64,000 nt of DNA from Paralvinella palmiformis (GCA_025642065.1 JAODUP010000008.1:225001-289000), one strand, 5' to 3'; numbered from the stretch's first letter, positions 1 through 11,530 are shown. Numbers and translations: made by a program. Notes: a model not told the origin generated them from the letters alone.

Positions 1-2640
1 TATTATACATATACATATTAAAACAATCCTTTGGTGTCAATACCCTTTACATAAGATTGTAATTATTATTATTTGGTCACCATTATCATCATTAGTCACT
101 CTATTATTTATATTTTGCATGTTAAACATAACCTCATAGTAACCTGGTGTTCTCACTGATCGTTTTCATCGGGCTGCCATATAGCTTATTAATTATATTG
201 CTGAGAATACGCGCATGCTCAATGTTGGCACACACAGTTTGGTGACGTTACGCACACAAACGAGCAAAATGTTAGCCTCCATATTTAGATTAATACATAC
301 TTCTGCAACAACAACAACAACAAAAACACATATTTCCAAACTTTGTGATATTTCGATACTTCATCAACTGTAGATATTTTGTTGATACTGAAATATCGAG
401 TCAATCATTTAGGACAAAAGACTAGACACCCTCGGATTCCCACAGCATCGATTTTATTTTGTCTCGGACCGTGCTTCCAAGCCTAAAAGTTAGTATTAAC
501 AGAGTATCATCGTACTGCATGTACGCTTACACCTTAGATACTACATAAACAGACTAAATATGACATAGGTACTGACCTATATATAGGTCAGCTGGCCTAG
601 CCAATGAGAGACCGTAGTTGTGTGTGCTCCACAGACCGTCATAATGAACATGTATAGCACTCCTCGTTCTGTTTATAGCCACTCTATAAAGAAAACTAAA
701 AATGATTTGATCCCATTCCTTGCTTAAATCTACACCTACGTTACTCCAAATAAACCTACGCCTTCCTTAGCAGTCACATTTGAATTAAGAGAAGACAATT
801 GAAGGGTTGATTCGCGCATGCGCGTCCAATGCGCAAATCCACCACGCGGAGGGTCAAGGCTTCAAAACTTGGTGGGGGGGGGGGGATATTAAATTATAAA
901 CAAGTCTTATTGGAATCAACATTGAATGGATTTCAATTCGAACATTTCTCTTTGTTATCACATTCCAGCTCCGATCGTCTGTATAAATGTTAGACATCCA
1001 GTTCTGTCTATAAATTTAACTTTCCAACATCTCAGTCGAGAATTTCGTGCATAATGACGTCATTTATTCTAATTTGCCATATTTAGTCATTTTATGCATT
1101 TTATAATCACTATGTGGGAGTACAATTTTCGTTGATTCTGTTGCGGATATTAGGCGCGGCTTTGTTCTAAACGTTTCGTGAAATGTAATCCGAATGTGAT
1201 TGATAATATAAGTGTTATTCGGCGGCATAAATCTTGAGGTATACACATCTTATAGAACGTTGGAAAATATTACACACATGTTATGCCGATTAATATGTTT
1301 CCAGTGTAAGCTTACTAATATTTATTTTCTTTCATTTCATCCCGTTTAGATTTAACTTAGATATTTTAATAACGGTTTATTAATTACAATGTTCATGTCT
1401 TTATTTAATCATCAGAAACGGGCAGTATAACAGAAGTATAGGCGGCAAGGTCCATTCCAGATATGCGCATATTTTCTTGCAGAGATAGATTTCTTTCACA
1501 ATAATATACCTTTGAACGATGTGTCGAAATTGTAGTTAGTCACAAATTCTTAAAATAATAATCGTAATTGTTTCGGGGTTTTTTTCTTTAAAAAAAACTC
1601 ATGGCATACACACAAATCTAGATTGTGAATATCAATATGAAATCATATTTTGAAGGGGAAAAGGAGTTTACGTCGATAATCATTTAATTTAATCATATCA
1701 TAATGGATTACACTGTAAAATCTGACCACCAATCGTTAATTAATTCCTCATAGTTGCGCTTGTGATTAATTTTCTGCTAGAACAATCATGTCATATCGTT
1801 CAGCATAGATACCATGTTAATTATTTGTTCATCTTTAAAACAAAAGAAACTGAAGCCTATGGCTATATTGTTTCACGGGGTGCGGAATGATCTCGAATCT
1901 GGAGTCATAGACGATTATTATCAAATGACATTATGTCAGCGTTTTATCTAATATTATAAATCATCTTGTCGATGAACATCCATGCTGAAGATAAAAACTT
2001 TATCAGTTCAATAGAGTGCCGCGCATCTAATCATTTCGCATCTAATCATTTCTGATCCTTGGTCAAAACTTAAATTAAACACACACATACACATTCCATC
2101 AGCTGTATGAAACACATACCCAAATTGACTGATCTGATGTATTGGAACTAAAGGTACCCAGTTCTTATGGAAGACCTACCAAACATCTGTAAGAAGGTAT
2201 CATTAACAGAATTGCCGTTTATTAATCTAGTATGCTATCGTTTATGGAGTATTCCCTTTCGTGTTTGTCTTATTAATGAAATAAATAAATGTAAGTTTCC
2301 ACCCAGACATACACTATAAATAAATTTGACTCAGATACAACTGAAGTGTCGAGTGTCAAATATAGACTAGAGTTAACGAAATTCTAGTATCCTTCGATAT
2401 TGAAGAAATCTGGTACCTAACAAATATTTTCAACTAAATATTATCTATCGACTTCTGATTATGAAATGATCGCCTAGTCTTCATTATCCAGTTTATAATC
2501 GGCAAGTTCCACTCTTTGACATTATGAAGATATCTTGTTATATTTACCCGATTTCGTGTCAGTTTGGATAGTACTGTTTTAAAGAATTACAGATTTCTTT
2601 AAAATGTACATGTTTGTGTCTAAGCAAATATTTATTTAGA
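1..2640. other. Unannotated AT-rich stretch, no gene seen
   Basis: No ORF here looks like a known protein and no transposon protein was recognised. The visible structure is a short imperfect hairpin at about 348-398 (arms containing GATATTTCGATACT and its partner around AGTATCAAC), a G-run near 872-885, and a small (ACA)n tract near 306-322. The stretch is probably intergenic or intronic. Confidence 0.5.
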
Positions 2641-2800
2641 CAGTCTCGACATAAAATTGATCACAACACCAAAACAGCCTTCGTTCTGGTATAAATTGAT
2701 ATTTTAATGTGAACTGACCGAGGTAAATCGGTGTTATTAGTGCTTCTGGATCTGTATCATGCATTTGATACAGTTGATCATAATGTATTTTTCTTTCTTT
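2640..2800 (+). mobile_element. LINE reverse transcriptase fragment (palm motif)
   Basis: Frame-by-frame reading gives a short piece of a non-LTR reverse transcriptase. Around 2655-2720 it reads approximately HNTKTAFVLV with stops. From 2722 it reads GKSVLLVLLDLYHAFDTVDH, which matches the RT block that ends in the first catalytic Asp region (typically LLDLSAAFDTVDH). Only about 50 codons survive and there are in-frame stops upstream, so this is a dead remnant of a CR1/L2-like element. The same block recurs at 29.9 kb and in antisense at 28.0 kb. Confidence 0.55.
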
Positions 2801-2944
2801 CTTTGATGTTTGTCTACAACAGGTTTAGTTTTAAGATAACTGCCGAAATAAAGTCACACACAAAGTAGTATTTGTAAAGTAGAAAGGGCGGTAAGTAAGA
2901 TGGATGATACCGCACAAATTTATGAGTGGGACAAAGTGATTTAA

Positions 2945-3200
2945 TTAGCTGTTCAGGCCAAACCATATGTCAGGTGAAAGAAGCATTACAGAGATACAGG
3001 CAATGCTAGAATTCGATTCCGTGGATAGATTGAGTGAATAATTTATGTTTGGCTTCTGTGTTTGGTCACGCCTAGGACATACAGCCGAGGAACAAATAGC
3101 TAGGGGAAAAAGATAACTGGACGAAACATACCACACAAACAGGTAGTACTGGCATTCGAACTCCCCTATTTAGTGCTCTACCAATAATGCACCACATATA
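2945..3200 (-). mobile_element. Degenerate tRNA-headed SINE-like remnant
   Basis: On the minus strand, 3195 down to about 3140 resembles the A and B boxes of a tRNA: GGTAGAGCACT, then GAGTTCGAATGCC. The body runs toward 2945. No target-site duplication or second good copy was seen, so the family is unassigned. Confidence 0.3.
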
Positions 3201-3235
3201 AGGTAATGAAGAAATATTATATATATCTATATATG

Positions 3236-3239
<4 letters not shown>

Positions 3240-3299
<60 letters not shown>
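3240..3299. repeat. (AT)n microsatellite
   Basis: Nearly perfect AT dinucleotide tract of about 60 bp. The short ORFs reading Tyr-Ile or Ile-Tyr across it are artefacts. Confidence 0.97.
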
Positions 3300-3302
<3 letters not shown>

Positions 3303-3544
3303 ACTGATAGTTTATATAACAAGCATGTTCAATAGAGAAAACTATATCTAATAAAAGCAATAGGTGTGATAGAGACTGACCTTGTGTTGTAAGTGATACA
3401 TCACAAGTTACCTTCCTCTCTCCAGCAGAGAACGACATCATGGAGTTCATCAACCATGTAGCACACAAACGCACAGTCTCAGAGTGTAATTTCCTTCCGG
3501 AAGTCCTTTTACCTGAAGTGGATTTTACGGGTCCAGAGTTTCTA

Positions 3545-3604
3545 GTATGTGTGTGGGTGTGTGCGTGTGCGCGCGCCTGTGTGTGGGTATGGGTGTGTAT
3601 ATGG

Positions 3605-3690
<86 letters not shown>

Positions 3691-3707
3691 GAGAGAGAGA
3701 TATAGAG

Positions 3708-3770
<63 letters not shown>
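3545..3770. repeat. Compound microsatellite (GT)n-(AT)n-(GATA)n
   Basis: An imperfect GT/GC-rich alternating tract (3545-3602) is followed by (AT)n with one GAG interruption (3611-3687), a short GA-rich bridge and (GATA)n to 3770. Both strands read open across it only because the repeat units lack stops. Confidence 0.95.
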
Positions 3771-3771
<1 letters not shown>

Positions 3772-3789
3772 CGGTAAAGTATATGTTCA

Positions 3790-4380
3790 ATGTTAATACT
3801 TTCTCTCAATGACAGTTTGCTTCATTTAGTTTTTAATATTGTTTTTACTATGTCACCATGGCAATAATGTCAACATAGATTATGATGATATTTATGAAGA
3901 ATTAAGTTGTATATAACTATTGTCACATAGGTTTTTAAGGTCAACTATATACTGCCAGTTCGATCACATTGTTGCCGTAGTTGATGATGGCATGAAGCCT
4001 GATTATCCGGATGATGAATGTCACGGTAATAAGAACAATTTTATACAATCTCGTGCAAAAATAAATTTTCTCTAAAGCATCGTACGTCGACAACGCCGAG
4101 ATCTATACACAAAATCCGCTATCTTACAAATAGTTATATTTTTAATTAAATGGGCTCGAAAGAACTTTTTAAAATAATTCTCCTTGATCTGTCACATAAT
4201 CCACAAAATGGGACTCGAAGTTTTTCGAAAGCTCTTTGAAAGTCCATCAACGTCCTGGTTGCTGACCCAGGTGGCGATGATAATAGCGGGGCGGGGATGA
4301 GTTGTTTACATCAAGTGTAATCTACTGACGACGAGTATTGACAAAACAAAGAACTTAGTAGGAAAGATAATCCCACACAC
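3790..4380. other. Unannotated stretch
   Basis: Nothing beyond AT-rich unique-looking sequence was recognised between the GATA array and the 4.4-kb minisatellite. Confidence 0.4.
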
Positions 4381-4391
4381 TGACTCTACAA

Positions 4392-4490
4392 GATTAGACG
4401 ATTAGAAAATTACATTAGAAGATTAGAGGATGGCATTAGAAGATTAGAAGATTACATTGGAAAACTAGAAGATTACATTAGAGGATTACA
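4392..4490. repeat. Short minisatellite, GATTAGAA/ACATTAGAA units
   Basis: Imperfect tandem copies built from GATTAGA and TTACATTAGAAGATTAGA-type words. At least six GATTAGA/ACTAGA occurrences sit at irregular 9-10 or 18-22 bp spacing. Confidence 0.8.
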
Positions 4491-4564
4491 TTCTGTCCGA
4501 TGCCGACATTTAATGCAAACGGTTTCACTGCAAAGCTTCATATTTCAGAATGCCCACAAATGAT

Positions 4565-4735
4565 CGATTGTAATTCTGGCTCAGTAATAGAATGATAGTC
4601 TGGAAGACCATAGGATGTAGGGTCGCATCCGCCGAAGATCTTCCAAGTGTTCAGTAGCTTACTCAGCCATACGTGAGTACCTTGTTTGGGATAAATCGAT
4701 TGTTCAGTATAATATACCGTTAATTGACACAAATC
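4565..4735 (+). mobile_element. Degenerate tRNA-derived SINE-like sequence
   Basis: TGGCTCAGTAATAGAATG resembles a pol III A box, and GGGTCGCATCC about 40 bp later resembles a decayed B box. The downstream tail is AT-rich. No second copy or target-site duplication was identified in the window. Confidence 0.3.
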
Positions 4736-4739
4736 CTCA

Positions 4740-6105
4740 TGTTCGGGTGCAAGATGAATTCATTTCAGCGCCACTCGCGCGGGACGGGTCAGGGCGTAAA
4801 TCCATTTAACACGAGAAACAGTGCCATAAAGATTTTCTTTCACGATATATACCATGGAAAGTATCCAGAAAGAACAGTTTAGTACGATATTTCACCAACT
4901 CTTGTCAGACGCCATGACGATTTATTTAAATCAGACACTACGGCGTTTAAATAGTATCATGTTTTCTTTAGTGTTCATCTGTTAATTAGCTCGCCATTGA
5001 GAAGACATGCCGTTTTTGTGTGTTGAGGTGTGTTGACGTAGACAAATTCAAGTACAAAAACGAGACAATAATCAAATGACAATGTAACATGATGCTCAAA
5101 CGTTCCCACTTCCGGTTGTTTCGGGAAGATTCTATTTGATTTATGGAGAACAGTCACTTAGCCTCAATCAAAACATTTGAAACTATTAAATTACCAACCA
5201 AATAATAACCGAAATGTTGTTGGAGAGGAGTCATTAAATATAGATACAATTTCTCTAGTTCTCTAGAACCCTCGCTACGGGTCGTATTTATAAACCTAGA
5301 AGGTCTTTTTTAATAATAGAATAACCTATCTCTCGAGGCCAAATGTCATTAACGTCGTGAATGTTCTGTTGCTAGTATAAACATTCCGTCAAATAAACAA
5401 AGACACGTGGCATGAGATACGATAATAAGATGTTACAGGAATCACTCTATGTAAAGGTTATATATTCAATCTATTTTTGAGAATAGTAGCAATTATTTTG
5501 TTGGTTAAGTAACGTAATACAAACAATAATTATAACTAGGCATAGAGATATTAACATATTTTACGTCGTTTTTTACCAATTGCAAATTGGGTAAAACAAA
5601 TTACAAAACAGTTAGTTCCAGTAGCAACATTGTACACCCAGTTATACAAAAATCAACATTAGCAACATCCGTCCTTTGTGGAAAATACCATCGTTGAAAA
5701 CAAATCACACTCGAACATGTACTCGAACTTCAACAGTAGAACGTGAAGGATCGTATTGCTTCTTTGTGTAGGAACGTTACAACAGAACTATGTTAGAGGC
5801 AAGAATTGGTCAGATTCATTCAAATTTGTCGAATTTCGGGATGATGATTCAGGTTTGGTAGTTTCCTCCCTGATGTTTACATTGGGACTTCCACGTGTGG
5901 GCGGTGTACGTAATAATAAAGTCAATAGCCATATAGGTAAGTGAAACGTTTGTCAACAGTAATTTAATGACAGAACGCCAATGATTTCATACACCTAACA
6001 GCCTCGACTATTGTCGTACACAAATAAAAACACGTTTACATAAACACATTACTTGTTAATGGGATCATTTATTTTATATCGTTGGGAACATACAGCCTAT
6101 AAGTG
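4740..6105. other. Unannotated stretch
   Basis: No gene was recognised. An open frame of about 62 codons (5756-5944) overlaps a GTAAGTG at about 5938 but its translation matches nothing known to me. A small inverted repeat (TTTTACCAATT / AATTGGGTAAAA) lies near 5569-5597. Confidence 0.4.
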
Positions 6106-6108
6106 AAA

Positions 6109-6249
6109 GTGAGTGAGTGAGTGAGTGAGTGAGTGAGTGAGTGAGTGAGTGAGTGAGTGAGTCAGTCAGTCAGTCAGTCAGTCGGCGGGTGAGTGAACGA
6201 GTGAGTGAGTGAGTGAGTGAGTGAGTGAGTCAGTCAGTCAGTCAATCAG
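6109..6249. repeat. (GTGA)n/(GTCA)n tetranucleotide array
   Basis: Two blocks of GTGA repeats each switch to GTCA repeats (switches near 6161 and 6229), separated by a short degenerate bridge at about 6181-6200. The pattern suggests that the pair of blocks was duplicated. Confidence 0.95.
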
Positions 6250-7096
6250 TGGTTTTTATTTAGCCTGGACATTGATCACACCTAAAGAAAAAATAGCCTA
6301 GGGACTACTGCCAATCCTAAGGAGATGACCAAATGAAGCATCTAGGTCATGGGTTATGAATGACCCACGTGCACACACCTCCAAGTTACTATTTGGAAAA
6401 GGGCACCAGAAGCTAAGCCATGTGTACCTGCTCCAGAAGGCGGAAGGTGGATGAAGGTTAATGAGATGTTAGTACCACTATGGTACGACGGGAGGACACT
6501 ACAGGGCATCACCAGGAAAGCGACGAGAGTGATGGCGATGATGTGGAATCTTCTAGAGACGATACATTCATCCTTCAACATGGACTTACTGGTGTAGACT
6601 TTGATAGTGATAGTGATAGTAATGATTAATAAAAAAAAATTACCTGTTCAGTTTTGTAACTGCATAATATTCGTCATTCTCATATGTTCTATTGAATGTA
6701 GAAATGTCAGTATTATAAGAATATAAAAAAATATGTTCACCTTTGTACTGATATAGGACTTTTATCATGACAATTTTGCAAATCAATAGCTGTGAATTGT
6801 ATTTTATGGAAATGATTGCGATCGAGTGGAGGGGAGGGGGGTAGTTTAGTGTATGTCCATTTGTTTATAGTCTATCATATTAACATAGTTGATATACCAA
6901 ATAAACGAGGAATAAATACTCTTTCGAATAATACCATATATAATCTGTTTGTGTTAAATGTGAACTGATAAACTAAATTATGCCAACACTGTCAATCAAC
7001 ACGTATAACGACATGCGCACCTGGCGATTATACGGCACCCTAATATTAATGGTCATAACCGCTATTGGATCCCTATATTATCGCTGTTAAAATTAA
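6250..7096. other. Unannotated stretch
   Basis: No protein-coding similarity was recognised. Small features are GATAGT repeats near 6600-6625 and a G-run near 6833-6842. Confidence 0.4.
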
Positions 7097-7308
7097 TTTT
7101 CATATTCAGGACATCCTAAAGCCAAAAAATGGTTCGTTAAGATTGGGGGAGGGGTGGCTGTTCACGTGAGTCATTCCTAGCCCATGACCTAATCGGGATT
7201 ATTCCTTTTCACATTCAGGACATCTTGAAGCAAAAAAAGGTTCATTAAGATTGGGGGAAGAAGTGGCTGTTCACGTGAGTCATTCCTAGCCCATGACCTA
7301 ATCGGGAT
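7097..7308. repeat. Direct tandem duplication, period 109 bp
   Basis: Two copies (7097-7199 and 7206-7308) share long near-identical stretches, including GGCTGTTCACGTGAGTCATT and CCTAGCCCATGACCTAATCG. They differ by scattered substitutions and a small indel near AGCCAAAAAATGG/AGCAAAAAAAGG. No flanking terminal inverted repeats were seen. Confidence 0.9.
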
Positions 7309-7309
7309 A

Positions 7310-7915
7310 AGAACGGTTAATACAAATTCATCGACTCTCGGGTGCAAGTAACCAGTCATTGAAGAACAAACGCCATGTACGACAGATAATAACTACTATA
7401 TATGGAAATAGACGTCTCCGGAAATGAGCACCCATATAATGGAGTGACTTTCCGGATCAACTTAGAGTAAAGATAACCTAATATTTTGGGTATTTTCTAG
7501 ATTTCTAGATTTTTTGCATTTATTATTTTTGTATTTCTTATGGTACATTGTAAATTACGTCTTAGAACATATTTTATCAACTTAAGAGAGTATTATATAA
7601 AGATTTGTATGCCATCAGAATGCATACACATATAACATACACCGTCTTGAAACAATTGACATATTATATTCCATACGTGATTTTGGAATGATCTAAATAT
7701 ATTTTTGCTTGATTTTAAGAATTAAAAAACAAATATTTTCTAGTTAATGTTTATATTTTCTAGTTAATTATCTGTTTGTTGTTATTCTGGTTAAGACCAT
7801 CGACAATCTGAACACAAAGTACGCCATTATATGGCGTCTCAGTGTAATCCATAACAAACATTTTGTAGCTGTATATCTGGTTGTTCATCGTAAAACACGA
7901 TCAGTTAACATCCAA
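7310..7915. other. Unannotated AT-rich stretch
   Basis: No gene or repeat was recognised. The segment TTTTCTAGTTAAT occurs twice, near 7737 and 7757. Confidence 0.4.
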
Positions 7916-7916
7916 T

Positions 7917-8534
7917 ATGAAACCATCCTCACCTTTAGACATTCGACAACATTCAACAATAAAAACACCCAACTATCTAATATGCAAACATTTAACAACA
8001 TCCAGGCATCCTATGACATGCAAACATTTAACAACCTCCAGGCATCCTATAATATGCAAACATTTAACAACATCCAGGCATCCTATAATATGCAAACATT
8101 TAATAACATCAGAAGATCAAACAACTTCCAAACATTTAATGAAATATCCACCGATATCTGGACATCCCACCAAATCCAGATATACACCAGCATCCATAAA
8201 TCGAGCAACATCCAACCAACCAACAACATCCTCATGTGAAACATCCAATAATTCAACAACACCCAAACATACAACAACATCCAAGCATATAACAACATCC
8301 AAACATATAACAACATCAAAGCGTATAACAACATCAAAACATATATCAGCATCTAAACATATAACAACATCAAAACATATAACAACATCAACACATATAT
8401 CAGCATCTAAACATATAACAACATCAAAACATATAACAACATCAAAACATATAACAACATCAACACATATATCAGCTTCTAAACATATAACAACATCAAA
8501 ACATATAACAAGATCCAAAGAAGTGACAACATAA
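7917..8534 (+). repeat. In-frame minisatellite (36-bp then 18-bp units) with a long open frame
   Basis: From about 7980 there are roughly three and a half 36-bp units containing ATGCAAACATTTAACAAC, each encoding a 12-residue CKHLTTSRHP-type motif. From about 8265 there are 18-bp units of the form ACATATAACAACATCAAA, with a variant ATATATCAGCATCTAA that recurs as a higher-order pattern. All periods are multiples of three, so the + frame stays open from ATG at 7917 to the stop at 8532-8534. It encodes a Thr/Ser/Lys/His-rich repeat polypeptide (HITTSK and HISASK units). Part of the opposite strand is open as well, which argues that the openness follows from repeat arithmetic. No promoter, signal peptide or flanking exon was recognised. 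Most likely this is a noncoding minisatellite; a low-complexity secreted or structural protein is the alternative. Confidence 0.8.
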
Positions 8535-8927
8535 AAATTCATAACAACAGCCAAGTATTATCTCAAATGTTTTTTTCCCCTCATATCTAACAACAGCCAA
8601 ACATGGAACAACGAATAAAACATCTTATAACATCACCATTAAGCTTCTAAACACAGCAGGCTCTTGTCTCTTAAACAGCGTGACCTCTACACAAAGTGTG
8701 TCTGCCGAGAAAAATGACCACGTGACATCACGCTGTTTATGTCAGCTCGTTGTATATCAATGTTCTAGAAGTCGTTAAAACGCCAACCGTGTAGCTCACT
8801 TATTATCGCCCAACCAATGGCCTTGTCCTGTTAACAAGTTAGGTCTGCAAGATAACAGACGACAGATAATGAGGTGACATTTTGTTCTAGTAAACTGGCT
8901 AGGAAATGTGTCGAGCCTACTCCAAAT

Positions 8928-8929
<2 letters not shown>
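8535..8929. other. Unannotated stretch after the minisatellite
   Basis: Sparse AACA-rich words continue to about 8660, then unique-looking sequence follows. No gene was seen. Confidence 0.4.

Positions 8930-8974
<45 letters not shown>
8930..8974. repeat. (AT)n microsatellite
   Basis: Perfect AT dinucleotide tract of about 45 bp. Confidence 0.97.
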
Positions 8975-8976
<2 letters not shown>

Positions 8977-9127
8977 GAGTCATTCCATATAAAATCAACT
9001 AGTGCTTCCCACCTGGCCACTTAAGATTGTATTAATATTTCTTATCTATCAACTACCTGGCACAATTTTCAGGGCTGAAAGCTGTGTCATAGATCTATCA
9101 ACAATTGTAATAAAATGAAGCTAATGA

Positions 9128-9397
9128 ATATAATAATAATGGCCGAATTGGCAGTTAGTTTACGTGGCTTAGCTACCTCAAATGAGGAAGACACATATGG
9201 TCTGTAATTTACTGCTAATTCTAAATAAATTTAAAATTTACAATAGATGGCATATTCGGTGGAGAAAACCTTGCCAGTTGGATGAAATGCTCCTGCTACT
9301 ATAGTGTCAAGGCCTGGATTCGAACCTCCGACCTCCCGCACAGCATCCCCATGAGTAAGAATGTCCCACGCTCTTACCCACTAGATCATAGAGGCGA
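9128..9397 (-). mobile_element. tRNA-derived SINE, family B copy 1
   Basis: On the minus strand the element starts near 9397 with GCCTCTATGATCTAGTGGGT (A-box region, about 9371-9388). The B box GAGGTTCGAATCC lies at about 9316-9328. The body contains TTTTCTCCACCGAATATGCC and a stretch rich in ATTTATTTAGAATTAGCAGT, and it ends in an ATT-repeat tail at about 9128. Body and tail match the + strand copy at 23893-24130, which establishes a two-copy family. The head is too long between boxes to be a functional tRNA gene. Family name unknown to me. Confidence 0.8.
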
Positions 9398-9399
9398 CT

Positions 9400-10250
9400 A
9401 TGAATAAACCTACGGTTGGCAGGTTAAGTGAAATCCTGGATTTTATCAAGTTTCATTGTTTTTACTACCAACTTTGCAAGTCAATATCTCCAGGAGCATG
9501 ATAATTAGTCAGGTTCAAACTATACAATTTCAATCTCTGTACTCTAGATTAATAACAAAATGCATGGCAAGTATACACATATAACCTGTTTTCAGAAGTT
9601 AAACACAGAAATCTGAACAAATTGTGTGTTGTATTTTTTTTTTTTGGGGGGGGGGGTCATATCAGCATGTCAGATTAGTGGTAAGTATAAATTATGCCAT
9701 GTGATAGAACTCTTTTCTCTAAAATTTGATATCAGACTCAACTTCTATAGTCCGTTGCCATCTACACTAAAATTAATTTTCAAAATATGCCTATCTTCTG
9801 ACACGTGTTTTATGCATAACCTATCAGATATAACTCACAGAGTGACTAATAATGCTAATAAAATCATTGTTATTGAAATCATCTGGAAAAGCTATTCGAT
9901 GCCAAAGAATTGTTTAACTTTCCTGTTCGTATCTGACAACTGAAGACCCATTCCTGCCTTATGACTGCTGGGTATCGTCGTACGAAGAATGACCACAACA
10001 GGGTTATTTTACTGCACTCCGTGTTCATAGATGTTCAATTTATGATTCAGAAATGTACACAGCGATGATTGATTTAAAATGTGTGATTAAAATAACGAAA
10101 GTGGAACTTCTAGAATGTTTTTAAGTTATATGCCCTTCAAATTCCCAACTGCCACCCCAAACTATGACCCTTAACCTCGCCAGGAGTGTCACCAGTTCTG
10201 GATAAACCCGGTAATGTACGCGTCATTATTCATTTTAAATATATCTGGGC
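9400..10250. other. Unannotated stretch
   Basis: No recognisable gene. A T-run followed by a G-run at about 9634-9656 stands out. The open frame at 9626-9943 matches nothing I know. Confidence 0.4.
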
Positions 10251-10252
10251 AT

Positions 10253-10408
10253 GTCCATGGCTGGATCGGTAACGTGGTAACCGTAGAACTCTAACACGCG
10301 GGTTCATATCCCAGCGTAGGATGTTTCATCTTTCTCTACGCTTCGTCACCTTTCGACGTCGCGTGGTTCATTTAGCATTCGATGTAAAAAAATAGTGGCC
10401 ATTAAGAT
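10253..10408 (+). mobile_element. tRNA-derived SINE, family A (diverged copy)
   Basis: A tRNA-like head (GGCTGGATCGGTAACGTGGT, then a B-box-like GCGGGTTCATATCCC) is followed by the family A body signature: GTTTCATCTTTCTCTACGC, TTTCGACGTCGCGTGGTTCA and AAAATAGTGGCC. The body matches the full-length copy at 53786 with many substitutions, while the head differs more. This is an old insertion. Confidence 0.65.
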
Positions 10409-10751
10409 TTTATATCTTAGCCATCTTGTGTACGGCATACTAAATTATAATTTGTACAATCTGCTCGTACATGTGATCTAGCAGTTATGGTCCCATTAGA
10501 CAATTAACTGGCCATGTTTTGTCGATTACTAATAAAATAAACATCAATATGACACCAGATGTACGTTATATTAAAGGTAACTACTTACTTCAAGTGATCA
10601 CTAACAATAAATTATTAATACATGTTTAATCGCCATAAAATTGCCAATCTCTAAATATATGTTTGATATCCTTCACCAAACTGATTGGCTATAAAAATTA
10701 TTGCAATTGTTGTTGTTATTGTTGCTGCTGATGATGTTGTGTTGTCATCGT

Positions 10752-10752
10752 C

Positions 10753-10797
<45 letters not shown>

Positions 10798-10812
10798 GTT
10801 GTTGTTGTTGTT
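10752..10812. repeat. (TTA)n/(TTG)n microsatellite
   Basis: TTA trinucleotide array ending in GTTGTTGTTG. It may mark an eroded LINE tail, but no LINE body adjoins it on the left. Confidence 0.95.
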
Positions 10813-10937
10813 TTTATGATCATTATTAACGATTAACAGATATAAAAATGGCAGCTCATCTGATTAACCATTGGTTGACTATTATCCGTCTTTATGACAT
10901 AACTGGTAGTACTGTCTGTCCCAGATACATGATTCGG

Positions 10938-10938
<1 letters not shown>

Positions 10939-11014
<76 letters not shown>
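10939..11014. repeat. (TAA)n array at a LINE 3' end
   Basis: About 25 TAA units directly abut the 3' end of the minus-strand LINE fragment at 11012-11425. The array is best read as the expanded (TTA)n tail of that element. Confidence 0.9.
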
Positions 11015-11015
<1 letters not shown>

Positions 11016-11425
11016 TATATTTAATCAAGTGCCCTTACTAGCAGGAGCCATTTAAAGGCGTTGTACAAATAATATATAATATAATAATACCCCAAATAAT
11101 ATGTCTGTAAAAACCCTGTAATGATTTAAAGATATTAATTATTTATCTGTGAAAGCGACCTTAAATAGGTGTATTTGTAGAAGAGATTTAAAATTTTCAA
11201 GAGCTGCAACACTAAACGCACAATCACCATATGACTTGAGCCGAGACATTGGCACCTGCAAAAGATGACTTTCTAAAGGAAACCAGTTCACACAGATATT
11301 CTGGCGCCATATCATTAATAGATTTATAAGTTATTAACAGAATCTTGAAATGGATACGCTGTCTAATTTTCTAGTATTTGTTACAATACAAGCTGCACTA
11401 TTCTGACTTCGCTGAAGATCACAGC
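11012..11425 (-). mobile_element. CR1/L2-like LINE 3' fragment (family A LINE)
   Basis: Nearly collinear with the minus-strand LINE at 46795-47690. It shares CCCTTACTAGCAGGAGCCAT, GGCACCTGCAA and GATATTCTGGCGCCATATCA. On the minus strand it encodes the C-terminal part of ORF2 followed by the 3' UTR and the (TTA)n tail, with internal deletions and stops. It ends at about 11425, where a SINE tail begins. Confidence 0.85.
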
Positions 11426-11530
11426 CTAGGTATCTCTGAAGGGTGTTTCATCTTTCAATTCATCTCATCATCCATCGTCCTTTAGCTTATATAGCCCACT
11501 GGGCGACCCAAAACGTGGCTGCTAAAACAT
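11423..11530 (+). mobile_element. SINE family A tail, 5'-truncated
   Basis: CCTAGGTATCTCTGAAGGGT, GTTTCATCTTTCAATTCATC and AAACGTGGCTGCTAAAACAT match the 3' two-thirds of the full-length SINE at 53786. The tRNA head is missing and the copy abuts the broken end of the LINE fragment. Confidence 0.7.

Noticed and set aside
3217..3809. Several ORFs made of Tyr-Ile or Ser-Ile-Tyr-Leu repeats.
   Set aside because: They read through AT and GATA microsatellites.
7920..8530. CRISPR-like array because of regular repeats.
   Set aside because: Units are contiguous with no unique spacers, and the genome is eukaryotic.
8117..8554. Long minus-strand frame over the minisatellite.
   Set aside because: It is the complement of an 18-bp repeat with no stops; no independent sign of coding.
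9310..9397. tRNA gene on the minus strand.
   Set aside because: The spacing between boxes is too long and the element continues as SINE family B.
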